From Roseibium sp. MMSF_3412 (GTDB lineage: Bacteria; Pseudomonadota; Alphaproteobacteria; Rhizobiales; Stappiaceae): 64,000 bases of DNA. The stretch covers positions 62,001 through 126,000 of the forward strand of contig NZ_JASHJI010000015.1 of the NCBI RefSeq assembly GCF_030733265.1, read 5' to 3'. Both the position numbers and the translations under genes were made by a program. The notes beneath the pieces are model-generated. The model was not told where the DNA came from and made no database searches. It saw only the letters and a program-made list of their open reading frames with translations. Positions 58,301 to 64,000 of the stretch are shown piece by piece (position 1 is the stretch's first letter; each line of letters starts with the position of its first letter).

Positions 58301-59599
58301 ATGCGGATTGCCGTCATCGGCTCCGGGATCTCCGGAAACAGTGCTGCTTGGGCCCTCTGTGAACAGCACGACATCGTGCTTTACGAAAAACGAAACCGTG
58401 CCGGGGGCCATAGCGCAACAGCCGACATTGACTACGACGGAACGCCCATCTCGGTTGACACCGGGTTCATCGTCTACAATGAGCGCAACTACCCGAACTT
58501 CACCGCACTGTTGGACCATCTCAACGTCGCCACCGAAGCGAGCGACATGAGCTTTGCTCTATCCGCAGACAATGGCAGCCTCGAATGGTCCGGCGACTCG
58601 GTCAACACGGTGTTTGCTCAGCGCTCAAATCTGCTTTCACCGCGGTTCCTCTTCATGCTGAAGGACATGTTTCGCTTCAACAAGCAATCCGTCGTGGATT
58701 TGCACGCTGGCAGGCTGAGCGGCGAAACCCTCGGCGGCTATCTTGAAAAGAACCGTTACTCGCAAGGGTTCATCAACGACTACCTGCTGGCCATGGGCGC
58801 TGCAATCTGGTCGACCCCGATCAACGAGATGCGCTCCTATCCTGCAGAGAGTTTTGTTGCGTTCTTCGAAAATCACCGTCTGCTTTCCTTTGAGCCGACC
58901 CTGTGGCGCACAATCTCGGGCGGCAGCAGGAATTACGTGAACCGGCTTCTGGCTCCCCTGGCCGGAAAGATCAGGCTTGCAGCGCCCGTTGTCGAGATAA
59001 CGCGGAAAAACCAGAAGGTTCTGGTGACGGATGCAACAGGCCACAAGGATGTGTTCGACCATGTAATTCTGGCGAGCCACACGGACCAGAGCCTTGCCAT
59101 GCTCGGCGATCCGAGCCCGCAAGAGCGCGAGATACTCGGTGCGATAAGATACCGCCCGAACGAGGTCTATCTGCACCGTGACGCACGACTTATGCCGAAG
59201 CGGAGAAAAGTCTGGTCATCGTGGAACTACTTGTCAGACCGCGATGCGGGTGAAACGCGCGATGTAACCGTCAGCTACTGGATGAACCGCCTGCAGAACA
59301 TTGATCGCAGCAAACCCGTTTTTGTGACACTTAATCCGTTCGAAGCGCCCTCTGCGGACAAGACATTTGCGAAATACGTCTACGATCATCCGCAGTTCGA
59401 CGCTGCCGCCTTGAGCGCGAAGAAACGCATGCATGAAATCCAGGGCGTCAACAACACCTGGTATTGCGGTGCGTGGAACGGCCACGGTTTTCACGAAGAC
59501 GGCCTGGCGTCCGGCCTTGCCGTTGCAAAAAGGCTCGGCGCGCAACTACCATGGGAAACGGCACCAGCTGACACCGCGTTTCTGGAAGCAGCGGAATGA
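58301..59599 (+). CDS. COG2907 FAD-dependent amine-oxidase-like protein
   Basis: A 432-residue flavoprotein. The dinucleotide fold MRIAVIGSGISGNSAAWAL is at the N-terminus, followed by YEKRNRAGGHSATADIDYDGTPISVDTGFIVYNERNYPNFTALL, WSTPINEMRSYPAESFVAFFENHRLL and a C-terminal FAD block WYCGAWNGHGFHEDGLASGLAVAKRLG. Homologues belong to the singlet-oxygen RpoE regulon and have been linked to furan-fatty-acid formation in Rhodobacter. The ATG at 58301 has AGGAA upstream. It overlaps the next gene by four bases. Confidence 0.9.
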   Translation: MRIAVIGSGISGNSAAWALCEQHDIVLYEKRNRAGGHSATADIDYDGTPISVDTGFIVYNERNYPNFTALLDHLNVATEASDMSFALSADNGSLEWSGDSVNTVFAQRSNLLSPRFLFMLKDMFRFNKQSVVDLHAGRLSGETLGGYLEKNRYSQGFINDYLLAMGAAIWSTPINEMRSYPAESFVAFFENHRLLSFEPTLWRTISGGSRNYVNRLLAPLAGKIRLAAPVVEITRKNQKVLVTDATGHKDVFDHVILASHTDQSLAMLGDPSPQEREILGAIRYRPNEVYLHRDARLMPKRRKVWSSWNYLSDRDAGETRDVTVSYWMNRLQNIDRSKPVFVTLNPFEAPSADKTFAKYVYDHPQFDAAALSAKKRMHEIQGVNNTWYCGAWNGHGFHEDGLASGLAVAKRLGAQLPWETAPADTAFLEAAE

Positions 59600-60441
59600 C
59601 AAGACAAAACCGGAATACCGCAAGCGACAACGGTCCTCCGCCAGGGGAAGCAGCTACAATCTATTCCGGCCAGGTGATGCATCAGCGCATGAAGCCTGCG
59701 GAACACAGGTTCAGCTATTCAGTGTTTTCCGTCTTGCTCGATCTCGATCGCCTAGATCACGCGCGGAAGCAGTCCCGCTTTTTTTCGATCAACCGTTTCA
59801 ATCTGCTGTCGTTTCACGAGAAAGACCATGGCAAGCGGGATGGTTCCGGCCTGAGACCTCACATTGATGCGCTGCTCGCCAAAAAGTCTGTTGAGAGACC
59901 TTCCAAGGTTCTGCTCCTTGCGTATCCCAGACTGCTCGGCTTCGGCTTCAATCCCCTCAGTGTGTATTATGCCTACGACGAAGCCGACCAACTGACGGCG
60001 ATTGTCTACGAAGTGCGCAACACATTCGGCGGGCTCCACACTTACGTGCTGCCGATTGAATCGGGTCAGGTGAGCGATGCCGGTGTGCGCCAGAAGCAGG
60101 CAAAGGAATTTTACGTCTCACCGTTCATCAGCATGGAACAGCATTATCATTTTCGCATGCTGCCTCCAGGTGATGCGGTTCGTGTCAGGATCCTCGAAAC
60201 AGACGCAAAAGGACCATTGCTGTCCGCGACATTTTCAGGTTCGGGTAGCCCGCTGACATCACGCAAGATTTTATCGGAATGCATTCGTGTGCCCTTCCTG
60301 ACTGCCAAGGTGATAGCGGCAATCCATTGGGAAGCCTTTAAAATCTGGCTCAAGCGTGTACCATTCCATCCCCGGCCCGTTGAACGTCCAAGTCAGGGCC
60401 GGTTGGGAAACCGGCCAGTCTCACTGGCCTCGGACAAGTGA
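59596..60441 (+). CDS. DUF1365 protein
   Basis: A 281-residue DUF1365 (COG3496) protein. YSGQVMHQRMKPAEHRFSYSVFSVLLDLDRL near the start, FFSINRFNLLSFHEKDHG, VLLLAYPRLLGFGFNPLSVYYAYD, YEVRNTFGGLHTYVLPI and KEFYVSPFISMEQHYHFRM. No biochemical function is established; it accompanies COG2907 flavoproteins and CFA-type methyltransferases in many proteobacteria. It starts within the stop codon of the flavoprotein gene (ATGA). Confidence 0.92.
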   Translation: MTRQNRNTASDNGPPPGEAATIYSGQVMHQRMKPAEHRFSYSVFSVLLDLDRLDHARKQSRFFSINRFNLLSFHEKDHGKRDGSGLRPHIDALLAKKSVERPSKVLLLAYPRLLGFGFNPLSVYYAYDEADQLTAIVYEVRNTFGGLHTYVLPIESGQVSDAGVRQKQAKEFYVSPFISMEQHYHFRMLPPGDAVRVRILETDAKGPLLSATFSGSGSPLTSRKILSECIRVPFLTAKVIAAIHWEAFKIWLKRVPFHPRPVERPSQGRLGNRPVSLASDK

Positions 60442-60460
60442 TATTTCAAGAGGTTTTGCG

Positions 60461-61690
60461 ATGAGTGAGCCTGTTGCACTGACCAAACAGAATCTGCGCA
60501 AAGAACTGAAGGGCGCCCCTCGCCTTGCGCGCATGGCTGCAAGCCTTGCACTGCGCATACGCTACGGGTCGCTGGAAATCAGTTTCCCCGATGGCAGGAA
60601 ATTCAGCATCCACGGCCGGGAGGACGGCCCGCGCGGCGTTCTTGATATCCACGACTGGCGGTTTTTCCGCATGGTGGTGAAGGCTGGCGATGTCGGTGTT
60701 GGAGAGGCGTTCATGGCCGGATACTGGTCGTCGCCGGATGTCACGACGTTCCTGGAAGTGTTCTGCATAAATCAGGAATCGACACTTGAGGCGATCCAGG
60801 GACGGCCGTTGACCCGAATTCTGCTATCGGTCCGGCATTGGCTGAATTCCAACACGCGCCGCGGTTCGAAACGTAATATTTCCGCGCATTACGATCTGGG
60901 CAACGCTTTCTACAAGGAATGGCTTGACCCGTCGATGACATATTCGTCGGCGATCTACAGCAACGAAACCAACAACCTTGAACAGGCGCAGGCGGAAAAA
61001 TATGCGTCACTGGTCAAGCAGACTGGGATCGAGCCGGGTCATTCCGTTCTGGAAATCGGGTGCGGCTGGGGCGGCTTTGCGGAACACGTGGCAAAAACGG
61101 TCGGTGCCCATGTCAAGGCACTGACGATTTCCCGGGAACAATACGATTATGCGCGGGAGCGCATATTCAATGCGGGCCTCAATGAAAAGGTCGACGTGGT
61201 GTTCCAGGATTACCGCGATGAACGGGGTGTCTACGACCGCATTGCATCGATCGAGATGTTCGAGGCTGTCGGGGAGAAATACTGGACGACCTATTTCGGC
61301 CAGCTCTCAAACTGTCTCAAACCAGGAGGCAAGGCCGGGCTGCAGATCATCACGATCCAGGACACGATGTTCGAGGACTATCGGCGCGGCACAGACTTCA
61401 TCCAGCGTTACATTTTTCCCGGCGGCATGCTTCCACCGCCCGGCAGGCTTGTTGAAATCGGGAAATCGCTCGGTCTTGATCTCGCCGAACAGAAGATCTT
61501 CGGCCAGGACTATGCGCGCACGCTGGCCGAGTGGCGGCAACGGTTTCGCCAGGCCTGGCCGCAGATCCGTCCAATGGGCTTTGACGATCGCTTCAAACGT
61601 CTTTGGGAGTTCTATCTTCACTATTGCGAAGCCGGATTCCGTGCCGGAAACATCGACGTGCGCCAGATGGTCTACGTCAAGGCCTCCTGA
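60461..61690 (+). CDS. Cyclopropane-fatty-acyl-phospholipid synthase family protein
   Basis: A 409-residue SAM-dependent fatty-acyl methyltransferase. N-terminal domain GEAFMAGYWSSPDVTTFLEVFC; then RGSKRNISAHYDLGNAFYKEWLDPSMTYSSAIY, SAM motif VLEIGCGWGGFAEHVAKTVGAHVKALTIS (about residue 195), YRDERGVYDRIASIEMFEAVGEKYW and RYIFPGGMLP. It methylates double bonds of membrane phospholipid acyl chains. The ATG at 60461 with AGAGG upstream is preferred to the ATG at 60356, which lies inside the DUF1365 gene. Third gene of the operon. Confidence 0.93.
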   Translation: MSEPVALTKQNLRKELKGAPRLARMAASLALRIRYGSLEISFPDGRKFSIHGREDGPRGVLDIHDWRFFRMVVKAGDVGVGEAFMAGYWSSPDVTTFLEVFCINQESTLEAIQGRPLTRILLSVRHWLNSNTRRGSKRNISAHYDLGNAFYKEWLDPSMTYSSAIYSNETNNLEQAQAEKYASLVKQTGIEPGHSVLEIGCGWGGFAEHVAKTVGAHVKALTISREQYDYARERIFNAGLNEKVDVVFQDYRDERGVYDRIASIEMFEAVGEKYWTTYFGQLSNCLKPGGKAGLQIITIQDTMFEDYRRGTDFIQRYIFPGGMLPPPGRLVEIGKSLGLDLAEQKIFGQDYARTLAEWRQRFRQAWPQIRPMGFDDRFKRLWEFYLHYCEAGFRAGNIDVRQMVYVKAS

Positions 61691-61713
61691 GGAGGCGGAC
61701 ATATTTCCAGGGA

Positions 61714-62556
61714 TCAGGCCGGCTCCTTAGCCGGCCTTTTTCGTTTCACGCGTGCGGGTTGTTTCTTGTTCCAGCCGGTCGATCTGGCGACAAGTGCGAA
61801 ATAGGCGCGGTAAGGCAAGAGCCTAAGCGCTCGCAACTGCCGGACGAAGGCCTTTGGAAAGGCTATTTCAAACTTTGTGGGATGTCCAAGTCCCTTGAGT
61901 ATTTCCTGCGCGGCCTCCTCCCGGGTGATCAGATGCGGCATCGGAAACGGATTGGACTGGGTGGCCGGGGTATCGACAAAACCGGGGCTGACCAGTTGAA
62001 TTCGTATGCCCGCCCGGTCGAGATCGAACTTCAGCGATTCCGCCATATTGATGAGACCGGCCTTGGAGGCTCCATAGGCGGCCGATGTCGGCAAGCCACG
62101 GTATCCTGCTACAGAAGATACAATCGCGATCTGCCCTCGGGACCTTGATCTCATTGCGTCAATTGCAGGCAGAAGCACGTTGACAGTACCCATCAGGTTG
62201 ACGTCAAAACTCTTGCGAAATGCGTCGACGTGCGCGTCAAGTCCGTCTTGTGGCAGGTAAATGCCCGCATTTGCAACAAGGAGTGCAATCGCGCCCATAT
62301 CTGTCTCTATCGAGTGGCAATGCTGCGCCATAATCGACGTGTCCACCACGTCGCCGGGATAGGCAACAATTTCTCCGGGCAAATCCTGCGCCGCTTCGCT
62401 CAGCGCCGCCAGAGCGTCCGCCGAGCGCGCCGTTGCGGCAACACGCCAACCGGTCTCCGCCAACGCGAGGGCAAGCGCATAACCGATGCCGGAGCTGGCA
62501 CCTGTTATCCAGGCAACTCCATGTTCGGGTCGGGCGACAAACTGTGTATGAGGCAA
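61714..62556 (-). CDS. Short-chain dehydrogenase/reductase
   Basis: A 280-residue classical SDR. Cofactor motif WITGASSGIGYALALALAETG at residue 15, NAGIYLPQD near residue 94, the catalytic Ser in IVSSVAGYRG and Tyr-Lys in SAAYGASKAGLIN (about residue 160), and PGFVDTPAT. A basic C-terminal tail RVKRKRPAKEPA is encoded by DNA that also forms a terminator hairpin for the plus-strand operon. It starts 58 bp after the chrR-like gene on the same strand. SDRs of this type are RpoE-regulon neighbours in Rhodobacter; substrate unknown. Confidence 0.9.
   Translation of the reverse strand: MPHTQFVARPEHGVAWITGASSGIGYALALALAETGWRVAATARSADALAALSEAAQDLPGEIVAYPGDVVDTSIMAQHCHSIETDMGAIALLVANAGIYLPQDGLDAHVDAFRKSFDVNLMGTVNVLLPAIDAMRSRSRGQIAIVSSVAGYRGLPTSAAYGASKAGLINMAESLKFDLDRAGIRIQLVSPGFVDTPATQSNPFPMPHLITREEAAQEILKGLGHPTKFEIAFPKAFVRQLRALRLLPYRAYFALVARSTGWNKKQPARVKRKRPAKEPA
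61717..61741 (+). terminator. Terminator after the CFA synthase gene
   Basis: GGCCGGCT (61717-61724), four-base loop, AGCCGGCC (61729-61736) and five T. It overlaps the last codons of the convergent SDR gene, which stops at 61714-61716. Confidence 0.9.
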
Positions 62557-62614
62557 TGCGATCTCCTTGGCCTGTGTTCAGTATACGCACAGGCCCCGGA
62601 GTGCGGATTTGTAA

Positions 62615-63271
62615 TTAGCGCATAAAAGGCGCGAACCAGCGTCCGACAGGACCGGTCAGTTCAAGGCGTCCGGCGGTTACCGCGAAGCAAATGCAGTCTT
62701 CGCCCTCATCGGCAATTGGTTTGTGATCGACATCGCCGTCGGCAAAAGCGAGGTCGCCGGATACGAAGTGTCCGTCCTCGTCACTGAACCCGCCCTGAAG
62801 GACGAGCGTCAGTTCCGTGCCGTGATGGGTGTGAGACGGCATGGCGCGCCCTGCCCGGACCCAGATCAGGCTGCTCGCGCAGCCATCAATTTCGCCAAAC
62901 TTGCACTCCTTGACGCCGGGAAGCAGGGTTTTCCAGGGCAGCCCTTCCATCGAACGACCGACGATGCTCTGCAAGGAATGCGGCACATTGGTCCCATCTT
63001 GCGCCAGAGGCGCATTATCGTTGGAAAGGGGCGTATCGTCACTGAAGATGGCCGAAAGCATGGAATCCCGGTCGTTGAAGGCAACCGGATCGGCATCACT
63101 CAAGCTGACACCACCAAGGCTTTCCAGAGACGAGACGTAGCCCCGGTTCTGGTCGCTCAGTTCCAGATGCGCTCCCACCAGCGCCTGCGCCGGGTAGGAC
63201 AGCGTACCGGCGGCGTAGCCAGCAAGCAGTTCATCCATTCCGGTCACGTTTTTTTCCATTTCCGCTCTCAT
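62615..63271 (-). CDS. ChrR-like cupin protein with a degenerate zinc site
   Basis: A 218-residue homologue of ChrR, the zinc anti-sigma factor of the singlet-oxygen sigma factor RpoE. The N-terminal AYAAGTL-type helix (LLAGYAAGTLSYPAQALVGAHLEL) and C-terminal cupin domain are clear, and the cupin metal ligands are present (PSHTHHGTE, then FADGDVDHKP). In ChrR the anti-sigma zinc is held by H6, H31, C35 and C38; here the motif after HLEL reads SDQN instead of CPAC-like, and the first His is replaced. No ECF sigma gene is adjacent. The ATG at 63271 has GGAGT upstream. Probably not a standard anti-sigma. Confidence 0.8.
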   Translation of the reverse strand: MRAEMEKNVTGMDELLAGYAAGTLSYPAQALVGAHLELSDQNRGYVSSLESLGGVSLSDADPVAFNDRDSMLSAIFSDDTPLSNDNAPLAQDGTNVPHSLQSIVGRSMEGLPWKTLLPGVKECKFGEIDGCASSLIWVRAGRAMPSHTHHGTELTLVLQGGFSDEDGHFVSGDLAFADGDVDHKPIADEGEDCICFAVTAGRLELTGPVGRWFAPFMR

Positions 63272-63574
63272 TTAACTCCAAGCACCTGATTAGCTGTATT
63301 GCCGGTACGTTGTGCATTGTTTTTCGGATCATGTTCTACACTAAAAATATTCTAATTTAAAATTTCATCCAGTGGTTTTGAAGAACAACTCCATGCTCAC
63401 TTTCAATGGATTAGCGGAAAATCCGTCGCAAAACGGGTTCCAGCGCTGGCATTCGGAGATCGAGCACTTAAATTGCGAACTTGATCCTGGATGCTGCTGC
63501 CTTTAGCGTCCCGGTCCTATGAATACCATTTGGCCTTTTCCCGCTCGGTGGCCAGATCAGCCAGGAATGAAAAT
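63272..63574. other. 303-bp divergent promoter region chrR-like gene / cysK
   Basis: Contains the ECF11-like signature for the chrR-like gene (63305-63331) and, toward the plus strand, the leader of the cysteine synthase gene with AGGAA at about 63563. The stretch 63340-63375 is AT-rich. No other feature seen. Confidence 0.5.
63307..63331 (-). promoter_or_regulatory. Candidate ECF11 (RpoE/ChrR-type) promoter of the chrR-like gene
   Basis: The minus strand reads TGATCC (complement of 63326-63331), 18 bases, then TA in CGTAC (complement of 63305-63309). The same TGATCC-N16-CGTA pattern occurs before the flavoprotein operon at 58198. It lies about 35 bp before the gene start. Confidence 0.65.
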
Positions 63575-64000
63575 ATGACAGTGTCCGCTTCCGTTGTCGA
63601 CGCGATTGGCAATACCCCCCTGATTCGACTGAAAGCTCTTTCGGAGGAAACAGGGTGTGAGATTCTTGGTAAAGCCGAATTCATGAACCCGGGACAGTCT
63701 GTGAAGGACAGGCCCGCCCGGCAGATGATTCTAGAAGCCGAAGCCAGAGGCGAACTGAAGCCTGGCGGCGTGATAGTCGAGGGTACCGCCGGCAATACCG
63801 GGATCGGCATTGCACTTGTCGCCGGTGCGCGCGGATACAGGACCGTGATCGTCATTCCGGAAACCCAGAGCCAGGAAAAGAAAGACATGTTGCGCCTTTG
63901 CGGCGCCGAACTGGTTGAAGTGCCCGCAAAGCCGTTCAAAGATCCCAACAACTACCAGCACGTCGCGCGGCGGCTCGCCGAGGAGATGGCCAAGAGCGAA
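63575..64000 (+). CDS. cysK: Cysteine synthase, N-terminal part (truncated by window edge)
   Basis: The first 142 residues of an O-acetylserine sulfhydrylase (PLP enzyme) are present. [20 protein letters not shown] at the start, the PLP lysine in [15 protein letters not shown] (about residue 45), [21 protein letters not shown] and [16 protein letters not shown]. The frame is open to the end of the window. AGGAA lies eight bases before the ATG at 63575. It forms cysteine from O-acetylserine and sulfide. The remaining ~180-200 residues are beyond the window. Confidence 0.9.
   Translation, partial: MTVSASVVDAIGNTPLIRLKALSEETGCEILGKAEFMNPGQSVKDRPARQMILEAEARGELKPGGVIVEGTAGNTGIGIALVAGARGYRTVIVIPETQSQEKKDMLRLCGAELVEVPAKPFKDPNNYQHVARRLAEEMAKSE

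Overview
The window is a contiguous 64 kb piece of an alphaproteobacterial chromosome with GC-rich coding sequence and few gaps. Several things point to the Hyphomicrobiales (Rhizobiales), probably the Stappiaceae (Roseibium/Labrenzia-like), although the family assignment is an inference. There is a PopZ homologue, an ExoR-like periplasmic regulator, a dgt-argS-SPOR cluster divergent from erpA, a SUF operon with an Irr-type (ICE) palindrome in front of it, and the aerobic cobaltochelatase CobN.

Layout: (1) 1-2.4 kb: end of an esterase, then a divergent EamA transporter and LysR regulator. (2) 2.4-11 kb: SPOR protein, argS and dgt on the minus strand; erpA, xthA and a small Cys-rich secreted protein on the plus strand; exoR-like gene. 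(3) 11.5-16.6 kb: parE, a DEAD-box helicase and a GGDEF protein. (4) 16.7-25.7 kb: a long minus-strand suf operon (cysteine desulfurase, sufB, an unknown membrane protein, sufC, sufD, sufS, sufT, sufA, tenA) divergent from an alpha/beta hydrolase. (5) 25.7-34.3 kb: a GNAT gene broken by a frameshift and a foldback element, DUF2155, valS, DUF1284, popZ, tolC, a pcm-like gene and tRNA-Cys. (6) 34.4-47.9 kb: a beta-repeat orphan protein, a YbdK ligase, then cobalamin genes. cobC and cobD (cbiB) lie on the plus strand and each is preceded by a copy of the same MITE. A minus-strand operon cobP-cobW-cobN-cobO-yrhK-cobQ-membrane protein starts at a cobalamin riboswitch. (7) 48-51 kb: tRNA-Asn, an unknown protein, DUF3500 and cytochrome b561. 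(8) 51-57 kb: an amino-sugar and cell-wall recycling locus (nagA, SIS deaminase, nagQ-type regulator, divergent murQ, ROK kinase, cutC), with a shared 10-bp motif in two of its promoters. (9) 57.4-63.3 kb: a secreted unknown, then a COG2907 flavoprotein-DUF1365-CFA synthase operon convergent with a chrR-like gene plus an SDR. (10) The window ends inside a cysteine synthase gene.

The most interesting region is the last one. The flavoprotein operon and the chrR-SDR operon each carry an upstream TGATCC-N18-TA signature like the RpoE/ChrR (ECF11) singlet-oxygen sigma promoters. No sigma factor is adjacent, and the ChrR-like protein has lost the Cys pair and probably the first His of its N-terminal zinc site while keeping the cupin metal ligands. 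This looks like a lipid-modifying photo-oxidative stress regulon with an atypical orphan ChrR. Three foldback/MITE insertions in 12 kb, two of them directly upstream of cobalamin genes and one inside a gene, are the second notable theme.
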